A stretch of DNA of 64,000 nucleotides from CALLCD01 sp039196965 (GTDB lineage: Bacteria; Pseudomonadota; Alphaproteobacteria; Caulobacterales; Hyphomonadaceae): contig JBCCUK010000008.1 of assembly GCA_039196965.1 (NCBI GenBank), forward strand, positions 1-64,000. The letters run 5' to 3'. The notes under the pieces were generated by a model that had not been told where the DNA came from, did no database searches, and saw nothing but the letters and a program-made list of their open reading frames with translations. Position numbers and translations under genes: made by a program. This document shows, piece after piece, positions 7,552 to 17,920 of this stretch. How positions within the stretch are numbered: position 1 is the first letter of the stretch; each line of letters starts with the position of its first letter.

Positions 7552-8118
7552 ATGCCAATGCCACGTCTGCTGTCGGCCTCAATCATTGCCTTTTGTGTTT
7601 TACCATTTGCGGCGTTGGCGCAACTCAGTCCCGATGGCGGGCCTATTCAAGTCAATGCCGATCGCCTTGACGTCTTCGAAAAAGAAAACCGTGCGGTCTA
7701 TGTCGGCAACGTTGACGTGTTGCAGGCCTCCGCGCGTCTGCGTTCGGACCGGCTCACCATAAATTTCAAGGGCGATGAAGAAAGTGAAGAAGGCAGGGAA
7801 GGGGGGCTCGGCGGCGGCTTTAACTCGCCTGATACGATGGTGGCCGAGGGCGACGTATTTTATGTGACCCCAGATCTGCGGGCGCGGGGCGATAAGGGCG
7901 TCTACACTGCAGCTTCGGATACTGTTGTATTTACAGGAAACGTTATCATCTCCAGGGGTGAAGATATTGCCCAGGGCGAGTGCCTCACTTTACGTATTTC
8001 CGCCGGCCAATCGACGCTGGGCTGCGGAGTAAATGGTACCGCGACGAATGGGAATGACAGGGTGCGGACATTGCTTACACCGACAGAAACAAATGATGCT
8101 GGTGGGGCAACCGAGTAA
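7552..8118 (+). CDS. lptA: LPS transport periplasmic protein LptA
   Basis: This 188-residue protein has a cleavable signal peptide (hydrophobic core about residues 6-20, cleavage near ALA-QLS) and an OstA/LptA-type beta-jellyroll. PIQVNADRLDVFEKENRAVY at its start is the typical LptA opening, followed by GNVDVLQ and later VVFTGNVIISRG. It oligomerises in the periplasm to bridge LptC and the outer membrane LptD. An acidic and glycine-rich insert sits near residues 75-90. It lies between lptC and lptB in the same operon, with a ribosome binding site overlapping the end of lptC. Confidence 0.92.
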   Translation: MPMPRLLSASIIAFCVLPFAALAQLSPDGGPIQVNADRLDVFEKENRAVYVGNVDVLQASARLRSDRLTINFKGDEESEEGREGGLGGGFNSPDTMVAEGDVFYVTPDLRARGDKGVYTAASDTVVFTGNVIISRGEDIAQGECLTLRISAGQSTLGCGVNGTATNGNDRVRTLLTPTETNDAGGATE

Positions 8119-8211
8119 ATTGGCCGATCTTACGATACCGTATGTTAAATACATTCCGTTAAGCATCGCAGATTGGTTGATGCCGGGTTGAGCCAGGGAG
8201 ATGAAAAAGAG

Positions 8212-8946
8212 ATGACGGACCAGCAAAGTGGCCTCGTAGTCTCTGGGATCGCAAAGTCATTTGGCAAACGCCAAGTGGTGCGTGACGTATCTCTCTCGCT
8301 GCAACGCGGTGAGGTTGTTGGTCTGCTCGGCCCCAACGGGGCGGGCAAAACGACCTGCTTCTATATGATTATGGGACTGATTGGTGCCGATAACGGCACA
8401 ATCAAGATTGACGGTGAGAACGTCACCTCCTTGCCGATGTATCAAAGAGCCAGGCTTGGCTTGGGGTACTTGCCCCAGGAAGCATCGATCTTCCGCGGCA
8501 TGACCGTGGAAGAGAATGTCGCCGCTGTAGTCGAACTCGTTGAAAAAGACAGGTCAAAGCGCAAGGGTCAGGTCGACGCGCTTCTGGAAGAGCTGAACAT
8601 TACGCGTCTTCGCACGGCTCCTGCCACCGCGCTGTCCGGTGGCGAAAGACGCCGCGTTGAGATTGCCCGCGCCCTCGCATCGTGGCCGAGCTTCATGCTG
8701 CTCGACGAGCCGTTTACGGGAATTGACCCCCTCGCCATTTCGGACATTTCAGACCTTGTTCGTTATCTCAAAAAACGCGGTCTCGGTGTTCTGATCACCG
8801 ACCACCAGGTGCGCGAGACCCTGCAGATCGTCGACCGGGCTTTCGTCATGTATGATGGCAAGGTTCTGTTCGATGGCGCGCCGGAAGACGTGCTTAAGAA
8901 TGAAGACGTGCGGCGAGTTTATCTCGGCGATCGTTTCGCGGCCTAA
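8212..8946 (+). CDS. lptB: LPS export ABC transporter ATPase LptB
   Basis: This 244-residue cytoplasmic ATPase powers LPS extraction from the inner membrane together with LptF and LptG (not in this window). Walker A GPNGAGKTT is near residue 40, the signature LSGGERRRVEIARAL near 142, and Walker B FMLLDEPFTGIDP near 163, with the switch His in DHQVRE. The start is set at ATG 8212, preceded by GGGAG; a TTG at 8173 would add 13 residues without support. rpoN starts five bases after the stop, so both are probably cotranscribed, a standard arrangement. Confidence 0.96.
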   Translation: MTDQQSGLVVSGIAKSFGKRQVVRDVSLSLQRGEVVGLLGPNGAGKTTCFYMIMGLIGADNGTIKIDGENVTSLPMYQRARLGLGYLPQEASIFRGMTVEENVAAVVELVEKDRSKRKGQVDALLEELNITRLRTAPATALSGGERRRVEIARALASWPSFMLLDEPFTGIDPLAISDISDLVRYLKKRGLGVLITDHQVRETLQIVDRAFVMYDGKVLFDGAPEDVLKNEDVRRVYLGDRFAA

Positions 8947-8951
8947 AGACA

Positions 8952-10475
8952 ATGGCTATGCGTCAGTCTCTTGATATGCGTCAGGGCCAGTCCCTGGTAA
9001 TGACACCCCAGCTTCAGCAGGCGATCAAGCTGCTGCAGCTTTCCAATCAGGAATTGCAGGAATTCGTCGAGGCGGAAATTGAACGGAACCCATTGCTTGA
9101 GCGGGCCGATGCCGGCGCAGCACCAGACACAAGCAACTCCGATCGCCGCGCCGAAGACGGCAAGGATCTGGGGGTCCGCGAAGAGCTGGGGGCCTCTGGC
9201 TCCCGGGAGATTGGTGCCGCATCTGAAGCACTCGATGCACCGACTGAAGATGTATCCAATGGCGATAGCGGATCCGATGCATCCATTGGTGCAAGTCGCT
9301 CCGGCCCCTCGGCTGAAGCAGACTGGTCTCGCGCCGGGAGCGGTAAGGCCGGTGGCGAAGACTTCGATTTCGAAAGCCGGCTGACCAGCGAAAAATCCCT
9401 CCGTGAGCATTTAAGCGATCAACTCACTTTAGCGGCTCTTGCCCCTGCTGATGCTTTGATTGCCGCGCGCCTGATCGATGAAACGGATGAGGGCGGATAC
9501 TGCCGCGCCGATCTCGATGAGGTGGCGACGTCCCTAGGGGCAACACTTGAACAGGTGGAAGCCGCGCTTACCGTTTGCCAGGGCTTTGAACCAACAGGCG
9601 TCATGGCACGATCCATTCCGGAGTGTATGGCCCTCCAGCTTGCCGAGCGTGACCGTCTTGATCCCGCTATGCAGGCGCTCCTCGATAATCTGGAGCTCGC
9701 TGCGAAACGGGATATCAATGCGTTGGCGGAGCTCTGCGGCGTCGACAAAACCGACATCGCGGACATGCTGGTAGAATTACGTACGCTCACGCCGCGGCCC
9801 GGGTCGGCGTTTGCGAGCGACACTGTTGTGGCCGTTGTGCCGGATGTTTTCGTCCGCGAGATGCCTGATGGCTTGTTCTCCGTCGAACTTAATAGTGAAA
9901 CTTTGCCCCGGATCCTGATGGACAAGGCCTATTATGCCGAAGTGTCCGCGTTGCCGATGCGCGATAAGGAGAAGGAGTTCATCTCCGACTGCGCGGCCAA
10001 TGCCAGCTGGCTCATTAAGTCTCTGGATCAGAGGGCGAGGACTATTCTGCGTGTTGCCAGTGAGATCGTCCGCCAGCAGGACGCCTTCTTCGTTCATGGC
10101 GTCGCCCATTTGCGCCCGTTGAACCTCAAACAGGTCGCCGACGCCATTGAAATGCATGAAAGTACGGTGAGCCGTGTGACTTCCAACAAGTACATGGCGA
10201 CGCCGCGCGGCCTCTTTGAACTCAAATACTTCTTCTCTGCTGCTATCCCGGCGACGGGAGGAGGGGAGGCCCATTCCGCTGAAGCTGTGCGCCACCGGAT
10301 CAAGACCCTGATTGGCGACGAAGATGTCAGCAACGTGCTCTCCGATGATCAGATCGTTGAAATGCTTCGTGAATTCGGCGTCGATATTGCTCGGCGGACA
10401 GTCGCCAAATACCGCGAGAGCCTTGGCATTCCGTCCAGTGTCCAGCGGCGGCGAATTCTGCGCCAAACAGCCTGA
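8952..10475 (+). CDS. rpoN: RNA polymerase sigma-54 factor RpoN
   Basis: This 507-residue sigma factor directs polymerase to -24/-12 promoters and needs an enhancer-binding activator. Region I is intact (QGQSLVMTPQLQQAIKLLQL), as is the core-binding region. The acidic, Ser/Gly-rich region II (about residues 55-140) is long. The C-terminus holds the helix-turn-helix and the RpoN box ARRTVAKYRE about 20 residues from the end. It follows lptB closely and is followed by hpf and ptsN, as in most Proteobacteria, linking it to nitrogen PTS control. Confidence 0.96.
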   Translation: MAMRQSLDMRQGQSLVMTPQLQQAIKLLQLSNQELQEFVEAEIERNPLLERADAGAAPDTSNSDRRAEDGKDLGVREELGASGSREIGAASEALDAPTEDVSNGDSGSDASIGASRSGPSAEADWSRAGSGKAGGEDFDFESRLTSEKSLREHLSDQLTLAALAPADALIAARLIDETDEGGYCRADLDEVATSLGATLEQVEAALTVCQGFEPTGVMARSIPECMALQLAERDRLDPAMQALLDNLELAAKRDINALAELCGVDKTDIADMLVELRTLTPRPGSAFASDTVVAVVPDVFVREMPDGLFSVELNSETLPRILMDKAYYAEVSALPMRDKEKEFISDCAANASWLIKSLDQRARTILRVASEIVRQQDAFFVHGVAHLRPLNLKQVADAIEMHESTVSRVTSNKYMATPRGLFELKYFFSAAIPATGGGEAHSAEAVRHRIKTLIGDEDVSNVLSDDQIVEMLREFGVDIARRTVAKYRESLGIPSSVQRRRILRQTA

Positions 10476-10585
10476 CGCGACGTTGTAACGCGTTCCGGCG
10501 TAAATTTTGTTGCGAAATCTTGGCAGGGCTCGTCATAACTGTTTCGATAGTTCATAATGCCATCTACAACTGGAGCGATTAGCCC

Positions 10586-11194
10586 GTGCAAATTCAAATT
10601 GCTGGAAAGCACCTCGACCTTGGCGACTCTCTGAGAACAAGAATCGAAGCTGGTCTAGAAGCCGCTGTTACCAAGTATTTTGACCGTCCATCTGAAGGGC
10701 ATGTGACAGTCTCTAAGGATGGACATGAAATCGTCGTGGACTGTTCGGTGCACTTGCCGTCCGGCATCGTGCTACAGGCCCACGGTAGCGGCAGCGAGCC
10801 TTATGTCGCCCTTGAAAATGCCCTTGAAAAAATGGAGAAGCGCGTCCGCCGATATAAACGACGCTTGAAAGATCACCACCGTCCCGGGCGAGGGCCTATG
10901 CCAAGTGAGGACGTGTCCGCTTTCGTAATCCAAAGCCTTGATGAAGACGGCGAGGAGCCTGCCGGCGTCCCGCTGGAAAACGGTGCCGAAGCCCAGCCGC
11001 TTATCATCGCCGAGATGGATGAAAAGCTACGCACAATGTCCGTTTCAGAGGCGGTGATGCAGCTCGAACTTGGTGAGGCACCTGTTGTGTTCTTCCGTCA
11101 CGCCTCCCTCGACCGCCTGAACCTTGTTTACCGACGTCCCGATGGCAATATTGGCTGGGTCGATCCGGCCCCGTCTTCTTCGCCTTCATCTTGA
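10586..11194 (+). CDS. hpf: Long-form ribosome hibernation promoting factor
   Basis: This 202-residue protein has the N-terminal ribosome-binding domain (MQIQIAGKHLDLGDSLRTRI to the basic KRVRRYKRRLKDHH, about residues 1-100), a linker, and the C-terminal dimerisation domain (about 140-195, with SVSEAVMQLELGEAPVVFF and VYRRPDGNIGWV). The long form makes 100S ribosome dimers in stationary phase without RMF. The start is GTG at 10586, preceded by GGAG. The gene lies between rpoN and ptsN, the usual place. Confidence 0.95.
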   Translation: MQIQIAGKHLDLGDSLRTRIEAGLEAAVTKYFDRPSEGHVTVSKDGHEIVVDCSVHLPSGIVLQAHGSGSEPYVALENALEKMEKRVRRYKRRLKDHHRPGRGPMPSEDVSAFVIQSLDEDGEEPAGVPLENGAEAQPLIIAEMDEKLRTMSVSEAVMQLELGEAPVVFFRHASLDRLNLVYRRPDGNIGWVDPAPSSSPSS

Positions 11195-11210
11195 ACTAGG
11201 ACACTAAAAC

Positions 11211-11678
11211 ATGACCGGTCTGTCCAACCTGTTGGATGAGTCCTCTATTCTCGATCCCCTGGATCTGGAAAACGTGGATGACATTTTATCGGCACTCGCG
11301 GAACGATTGGCCTTGCGTTCCGGGATCGGAAAAGGCGCGATACTTTCCGCACTACGTGCAAGGTTGGCTGAAGATCCTGTTGGCGCTGGAAATGGTGTGG
11401 CGATTCCCCATGCGCGCCTGGAGAATGCTGCTGCGGAACCGGTCGGCGTATTTGCTCGCCTGTCGGCACCGGTCGACTTTCAATCGCATGACGAACGGCC
11501 CTGCGACCTCGTTTTTGCCCTGCTAACTCCCCTGAATAATGACACAGCTCACTTGAAGGCGCTGGCGCAGGTCGCCCGTACATTCCGTGACAATGAGTTA
11601 AGGGCAACGCTCAGGGGCAGTAAGGGGGAAGCCGCCGCAATCCTGCTTGGCGACAGCTCCCACGGCGCAGCTGCCTAG
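11211..11678 (+). CDS. ptsN: Nitrogen PTS enzyme IIA, PtsN
   Basis: This 155-residue EIIA-Ntr protein receives phosphate from the NPr/EI-Ntr chain and acts as a regulator of potassium, nitrogen and stress responses. The phosphorylated histidine is His67 in NGVAIPHARLE, and the downstream FARLSAPVDFQSHDERPCDL and PLNNDTAHLKALAQ blocks are typical. It ends the rpoN-hpf-ptsN cluster, 16 bases after hpf. A convergent DUF1150 gene starts its 3' end ten bases beyond. Confidence 0.95.
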   Translation: MTGLSNLLDESSILDPLDLENVDDILSALAERLALRSGIGKGAILSALRARLAEDPVGAGNGVAIPHARLENAAAEPVGVFARLSAPVDFQSHDERPCDLVFALLTPLNNDTAHLKALAQVARTFRDNELRATLRGSKGEAAAILLGDSSHGAAA

Positions 11679-11687
11679 TTATTCCAA

Positions 11688-11936
11688 TTAGTGGACGCTG
11701 CGTGGGCGCAGATCGTAAGCGCGAGCGGCTGCGAATGCAGCATCGCGGCCTTCGACAATTGCCAGGCGGTCGCCATCGGCATTGTGCACGCTGAATAGGT
11801 CTTCCATGGAGCCCAGCTCGTGGAGTGCTTCGCCGGGCACCAACTCGACGGCTTCGCCCTCTGACAGGGGACGAATATAGACCGTCTTTTCGCCAAATAC
11901 GCCGAAGCCGGTATCGCTTTGAAGATCGGTTTTCAT
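11688..11936 (-). CDS. DUF1150 family protein
   Basis: This 82-residue protein matches the alphaproteobacterial DUF1150 family, with its central TVYIRPLSEGEA, LVPGEALHELGSMEDLFSVH and DGDRLAIVEGRDAAFAAAR blocks. The function is unknown; family members often sit near small heat-shock genes. The start is ATG 11936, with GGAACGAG upstream. It converges with ptsN. No transmembrane segment or catalytic motif is seen. Confidence 0.85.
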   Translation of the reverse strand: MKTDLQSDTGFGVFGEKTVYIRPLSEGEAVELVPGEALHELGSMEDLFSVHNADGDRLAIVEGRDAAFAAARAYDLRPRSVH

Positions 11937-12323
11937 TTTCTCGTTCCTTCCTTTGAAGACAGGACCCGTCAGGGATGCGCCAAACCCCAGATATGCGGCG
12001 GTTCTCGATCATGCCTGACCGTTAGAAATTGGGTGCAGTGCCGTCTCGCTTCAAGGGATTTGTCAGCAAACGCCTTGAAATGACCGTGATTGAAAATGGG
12101 CCAAGAATGGGAGATTTATTCAATTTTTACAGCGTGTTTTGTTTGTTTTTCTGGGCAGTTAAGACATCTTGTTAGCACATTTAAGCAGAAGTCCATGATC
12201 GTGCGTCAGCCTATTTTAGGGGCAGCCGCATAGTATTTAGGCATTTCTCGCCCTACTCGCCGGAACGGTCACGGAGCATAAGCCCCTCATGAGACGACAG
12301 TCAGCGAACGGAAACATATAGAG
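11937..12323. other. Intergenic between DUF1150 and tRNA-Tyr
   Basis: I see no gene in this stretch. The middle part (about 12090-12180) is AT-rich with T-runs and probably carries the promoter of the DUF1150 gene. Nothing else is clear. Confidence 0.4.
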
Positions 12324-12408
12324 TGGTGGAGGGGACAGGATTCGAACCTGTGTACGCTATGCGGGCAGATTTACAGTCTGCTGCCTTTAACCACTCGGCC
12401 ACCCCTCC
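12324..12408 (-). tRNA. tRNA-Tyr (anticodon GTA)
   Basis: An 85-base class II tRNA on the minus strand with CCA encoded. The acceptor stem is GGAGGGG / CCCCTCC. The D-arm region is TGGCCGAGTGG, the anticodon loop CTGTAAA gives GTA, the long variable arm is CCGCATAGCG, and the T-loop is TTCGAAT. It stands upstream of and divergent from rlmB, a common alphaproteobacterial order. Confidence 0.96.
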
Positions 12409-12509
12409 AGGTCGCCTTGACTGCGTCAGATGATGATTTGACGCCGCCATACCTCGCTGCTTAGAGCCAAAAGCAGAAGCCATCGAAGCAATGAGAAGGG
12501 TGCCTTATA

Positions 12510-13292
12510 GTGAGCAAGCCCAGCCCGCGCAAGCGCACAATGGAGCCGCGTCGCAGGCCCGCCAGATCCAGAGGCAGCGGCGGTCCTAAGGACGGCCCCA
12601 TCTGGCTCTGGGGGAGCCATGCTGTAGCGGCTGCAAAAGCCAATCCGGCGCGGCACATTCACCGCTTGGTGACGACGGCAAATGCTGCCCGGCGGCTCGG
12701 TCTTGACGGGGCTGAAATCCTGCAGGCCAAGGAGCTTGAACGCCTCCTGCCGCGGGATGCGGTTCACCAGGGCGCGGCGCTCCTTGCCGACCCGCTGCCC
12801 TCAATAGAACTGGGCGAACTGATCGAAAAGGGATGCGAGCGCTTAGCGGTGCTTGATCAGGTGTCCGACCCCCATAATCTCGGCGCGATTTACCGCTCGG
12901 CGGCGGCATTCGGAATTGGTGGCCTGATCCTTCAGACCCGGAATGCGCCGGAGATTACGGGCATTGCCGCCAAATCCGCCGCCGGTGCCATAGAGCAAGT
13001 GCCGGAATGCCGAGTGGTGAATGTTGCCCGCACGATCGAGACCCTTGCCGAGGCTGGTTATACCGTCATTGGCCTTGCCGGTGAGGCGAGTTTTTCAATC
13101 GCGGAGGCGATGGCGGGCACTGGCAAGGTCGCAATCGTCCTCGGCTCGGAGGGGGCGGGGCTAAGGCCCGCTGTCGCAAAAGCCTGCACCATGCTCGCCC
13201 GCATCCCCATGTCCCCGGTGATGGAGAGCCTCAACGTTTCTAATGCCGCCGCGATCGCGTTCTACGCCGCCGCTGCACAGCACTATTCCTGA
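12510..13292 (+). CDS. rlmB: 23S rRNA Gm2251 2'-O-methyltransferase (SpoU family)
   Basis: This 260-residue protein is a SpoU/TrmH-type RNA methyltransferase. After a basic N-terminus (about 25 residues) comes the L30e-like substrate-binding domain (WLWGSHAVAAAKAN onward). The trefoil-knot catalytic domain follows, with motif 1 DPHNLGAIYRSAAAFG, motif 2 IVLGSEGAGLRP and motif 3 MSPVMESLNVSNAAAIAFY. RlmB methylates G2251 in the P-loop of 23S rRNA using SAM; closely related family members act on other sites, so the exact target is inferred. The start is GTG 12510 with AGAAGGG upstream. Confidence 0.9.
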   Translation: MSKPSPRKRTMEPRRRPARSRGSGGPKDGPIWLWGSHAVAAAKANPARHIHRLVTTANAARRLGLDGAEILQAKELERLLPRDAVHQGAALLADPLPSIELGELIEKGCERLAVLDQVSDPHNLGAIYRSAAAFGIGGLILQTRNAPEITGIAAKSAAGAIEQVPECRVVNVARTIETLAEAGYTVIGLAGEASFSIAEAMAGTGKVAIVLGSEGAGLRPAVAKACTMLARIPMSPVMESLNVSNAAAIAFYAAAAQHYS

Positions 13293-13354
13293 TCCTTAAT
13301 CATCTGGTAGGGTCGCCCCACGGATTGAGGCCTGTGGATTGAGGGACGTGACCC

Positions 13355-14167
13355 ATGCTGAGACTGATTTCATTATTGCTCCTGCTCGCCGGTCTTGGAG
13401 CCGCTGGCTATGGCGGTTACCGCATGTATGCTCCGCAGGCCTTCGCCCCTGAAGTCGAGGAGATTGCTGAGCGTTCCGAGCCTCCCGCAGCGGCGGAGAT
13501 CGCAGAGCCTGCGCCCGTCGAGAGGCGCACGGCGACTCGTTCCCTGCAGAGGTCTGTCAGTGCGGCGGAGGGCGTGCTGGATGCTGTAGAGGAAACGGCG
13601 GGAATTGCGGCCTCTGAACCGAATTTGACCTTTTCTACCTCCAGAACATTGGAGCCGGACGCCGCACAGAAGCTGCGGTCCGTACCGGTCGCCTATGAAG
13701 TGCCGGAGCAGGCGACATTCGGGCGACCATTTGAAGTGACCTTTGCCCTCGACGGCACCGGAAGCAACAATGCGATCGACGTCCTGCCGAATGAGCAGCG
13801 CATCATCGAGAACACAGCCGATGTTGGCGATAAGGCGCGGGCCGCGCTGCTGGGCTCAGCGTTTTCGATTAACCCCTTATCTCCGGAAACTCAGATCATC
13901 TCCCAAAGCGTTCAAAACGTTTGGCGCTGGCAGGTGACACCGCGCGAAGCCGGCGAACGCAAACTGTTTATTGAACTCTTTGCCGTGAAGGACGGCGAAG
14001 CCCTACCCGTCCGTACATTGAATGATGTTGTCACGGTCGAGGTCTCCCGGGTCAATCAGGTGATTGCGCTCGCAAATGAAGCCAATCCGATCATTGTGGT
14101 GCTGGGTGGTATAGGCTCCGCGCTTGCCGGCCTTTTCGGCGTCGTGCGGTTCTTCAGGGGCAGCTGA
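13355..14167 (+). CDS. Hypothetical protein with two terminal membrane helices
   Basis: This 270-residue protein begins with a hydrophobic helix (residues 3-22, LLLLLAGLGAAGYGGY). A Pro/Ala/Glu-rich spacer (about 30-60) and a beta-rich central domain (about 105-235, VPEQATFGRPFEVTFALDG, WRWQVTPREAGERKLFIELF) follow. It ends with a second hydrophobic helix (PIIVVLGGIGSALAGLFGVV). The central part resembles domains that sit in the periplasm between two membrane anchors. I do not recognise the family. GAGGGA precedes the ATG. It follows rlmB on the same strand by 62 bases but shows no functional link. Confidence 0.72.
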   Translation: MLRLISLLLLLAGLGAAGYGGYRMYAPQAFAPEVEEIAERSEPPAAAEIAEPAPVERRTATRSLQRSVSAAEGVLDAVEETAGIAASEPNLTFSTSRTLEPDAAQKLRSVPVAYEVPEQATFGRPFEVTFALDGTGSNNAIDVLPNEQRIIENTADVGDKARAALLGSAFSINPLSPETQIISQSVQNVWRWQVTPREAGERKLFIELFAVKDGEALPVRTLNDVVTVEVSRVNQVIALANEANPIIVVLGGIGSALAGLFGVVRFFRGS

Positions 14168-14210
14168 GCTCTGCAGCCAACCCCTTAAAGTGGAACCTAT
14201 GACCAGACCG

Positions 14211-15098
14211 TCATCCCGTTAGCTCGCTGCGCTTGCGCGGATGCTCTGCGACCGGTGCCTGGCTGTAATCATTGAACGGCCCGTCGCGCATTATTACTGC
14301 GCTTTTGACACCCCCGGACGCCGCATCCCGGACAAACTGGCGTCCTTCGGGCGTATTGCGCATGATTCCATCGAGGATGGGGCCAAGGGTCTGTGTGCTC
14401 TGCAGTCCCATATTGTCATAAGCCTGATTGACGATCAGCTTCATGGAGATGAGTTGGGTGAGGGGGATGGTCGCCAGCTTCTCTGCTTCCGCCTGAACGC
14501 GGGCGTCCAGATCTTCCAGCGGCACGGCGAAATTGATGAGCTCTATATCGGCGGCTTCCTTGCCGGAAATCCATTCGCCGGTCAGGGCATAGTATTTGGC
14601 TTTTGCGAGGCCGAGGCGGTAGACCCACATGCCTGTGAGGTGGCATCCCCAGACGCGGGAATAGGGCGTGCCGAGGCGCGCATCTTCCGATGCGATGACA
14701 ATATCGGCGCAAAGTGCAAGCTCGGACCCGCCGCCCACGCAATAGCCATGGACTTTCGCAATTGTCGGCTTCTGGCCGCGCCACAGCCCCATGAAGGTAT
14801 TAATATAAGACGTATACTGATTGGTGACCGTATGGACGTCCATGCCGGGATCGTAGCCGTCCTCCTTGATGTTTCCATAATGCTCCAGGCCATCGGAGAA
14901 ATCGAAGCCGCCGCAGAAACTGTCGCCTGCACCTTCCAGAATGATCACCTTGATATTCTCATCGCGATTGGCGTCGCGCAGCGCCGCATTGAGCGCTTCA
15001 ATCACTTCATATCGCAGCGTGTTGTATTTTTCCGGCCGGTTAAGTGTAACCGTGGCGATGTGGCCTTCTTTTTTGAGCAGTACGACGTCCGTTGACAT
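14211..15098 (-). CDS. Enoyl-CoA hydratase/isomerase (crotonase) family protein
   Basis: This 295-residue crotonase-fold protein likely acts on an acyl-CoA intermediate. The N-terminal strand pair, the oxyanion-hole region GAGDSFCGGFDFSD and the second oxyanion/active-site block GGGSELALCADIVIASEDAR, TPYSRVWG are visible. The usual catalytic Glu positions are not simple to assign, so hydratase versus isomerase is uncertain. It is divergent from the TetR gene at 15188, with a clear palindromic operator between, so its expression is probably repressed by that TetR and induced by an acyl-CoA or related ligand. Confidence 0.85.
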   Translation of the reverse strand: MSTDVVLLKKEGHIATVTLNRPEKYNTLRYEVIEALNAALRDANRDENIKVIILEGAGDSFCGGFDFSDGLEHYGNIKEDGYDPGMDVHTVTNQYTSYINTFMGLWRGQKPTIAKVHGYCVGGGSELALCADIVIASEDARLGTPYSRVWGCHLTGMWVYRLGLAKAKYYALTGEWISGKEAADIELINFAVPLEDLDARVQAEAEKLATIPLTQLISMKLIVNQAYDNMGLQSTQTLGPILDGIMRNTPEGRQFVRDAASGGVKSAVIMRDGPFNDYSQAPVAEHPRKRSELTG

Positions 15099-15123
15099 TT
15101 TTTCCTCCGTGGATGAGTTTGAA

Positions 15124-15161
15124 CTTACCGTTCGGTAGGTAAATGCCTACCAAGTGGTAAG
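15124..15161. promoter_or_regulatory. TetR-type operator between hydratase and regulator genes
   Basis: The intergenic region holds a nested inverted repeat. Outer arms CTTACC / GGTAAG (15124-15129, 15156-15161) and inner arms GGTAGG / CCTACC match around a six-base centre (TAAATG). This is the size and symmetry of a site for a TetR dimer pair, placed between the two divergent genes. It probably controls both. Confidence 0.75.
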
Positions 15162-15187
15162 TTGTCAACTGGGTTTGGAGTTCGGTC

Positions 15188-15781
15188 ATGGCTGGAGACA
15201 CGCGAGAAAAGCTGCTCGATACGGCGGAAGCACTCTTTGCGGAGCGCGGATTCTACGGAGTGAGCATCGCTGCGATTGCCGATGAACTGGGCCTGACGAA
15301 GCAGGCTTTGCTCCATCATTTCGGCAATAAGGAAAAGCTCTATGGCGCTGTGCTCCAACGTCTTTCAGGTGATTTTGAGCGCGAGCTTGCCGACATATCA
15401 GCTGCTGAGCCCGACGCGTCCAAACAGCTGAAGTCATACCTGCTTGCCAGGGCAGCCGATGTTTTGGCGCAGACGAACAGAAGCCAGCTTCTGATGCGGG
15501 AGTTGCTCGACAATAAGCGCCGGGCTGAAGCGGCATCGACCTGGTATCTCAAACCCTATCTGGAGACGCTGACGGGTATGGTTCGCGCGGTGCCGGGCTG
15601 GACGCATGCCGACGATGCTGAAGCCTTTGCGTTGATTTATCAGCTGCTCGGGGCGATCACCTATTTCTCCGTGTCGCAACCGACCCTGACCGGCATTTTT
15701 GGAGATGAGCACCTAGCTTCTATAAGGGCCTCTTTCCCCGGTCAGTTCGAGGCGCTTGTCGACGCTGCCCTCAGGCGCTGA
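15188..15781 (+). CDS. TetR-family transcriptional regulator
   Basis: This 197-residue regulator has a TetR helix-turn-helix at about residues 4-50 (TREKLLDTAEALFAERGFYG, then AIADELGLTKQALLHHFGNK). An all-helical ligand-binding domain follows. Close repressors of this layout respond to acyl-CoA or other hydrophobic compounds. The divergent hydratase and the palindrome at 15124-15161 suggest local control of the hydratase and of itself. The ligand is unknown. Confidence 0.88.
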   Translation: MAGDTREKLLDTAEALFAERGFYGVSIAAIADELGLTKQALLHHFGNKEKLYGAVLQRLSGDFERELADISAAEPDASKQLKSYLLARAADVLAQTNRSQLLMRELLDNKRRAEAASTWYLKPYLETLTGMVRAVPGWTHADDAEAFALIYQLLGAITYFSVSQPTLTGIFGDEHLASIRASFPGQFEALVDAALRR

Positions 15782-15844
15782 TTGGTGATTATGTTTCCGG
15801 TCGGTTGTTCCGTAAAACAGTCTGTCCACACAAAACTCTTAGGC

Positions 15845-15868
15845 ACTCTCAGCGCGCCGAATCTGAGA
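15845..15868. repeat. Dispersed repeat copy 1
   Basis: A 24-base sequence (ACTCTCAGCGCGC, then GAATCTGAGA) matches the copy at 41486-41509 with a single difference (C versus T at the centre). It lies between the 3' ends of the TetR gene and the convergent ABC transporter gene. The second copy also lies downstream of a gene end. This copy has a shorter palindrome (CTCAG / CTGAG). Confidence 0.55.
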
Positions 15869-15933
15869 CTCTCAACACGCCATTTCGGCGAAATCTGTCC
15901 TCGCATTACGAGAGAATTTATCCCCGGACTATC

Positions 15934-17784
<1,851 letters not shown>

Positions 17785-17920
17785 GGCGGGCAGCTATGGC
17801 ACGTCTGTCTGGCCTGCTCAATCGTTCCGAACCCTCATAATCGTGAAGGGGATAGGCTGGTAAATCGCCAGTCTCCGTGCTTCACCTCTTGCAAAGAGAT
17901 ATTGGTGGAGGAGTCGTAAA

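Noticed and set aside
14241..15095. Long open frame on the plus strand opposite the enoyl-CoA hydratase gene (284 codons)
   Set aside because: It is antisense to a clear crotonase gene and its composition is that of a shadow frame.
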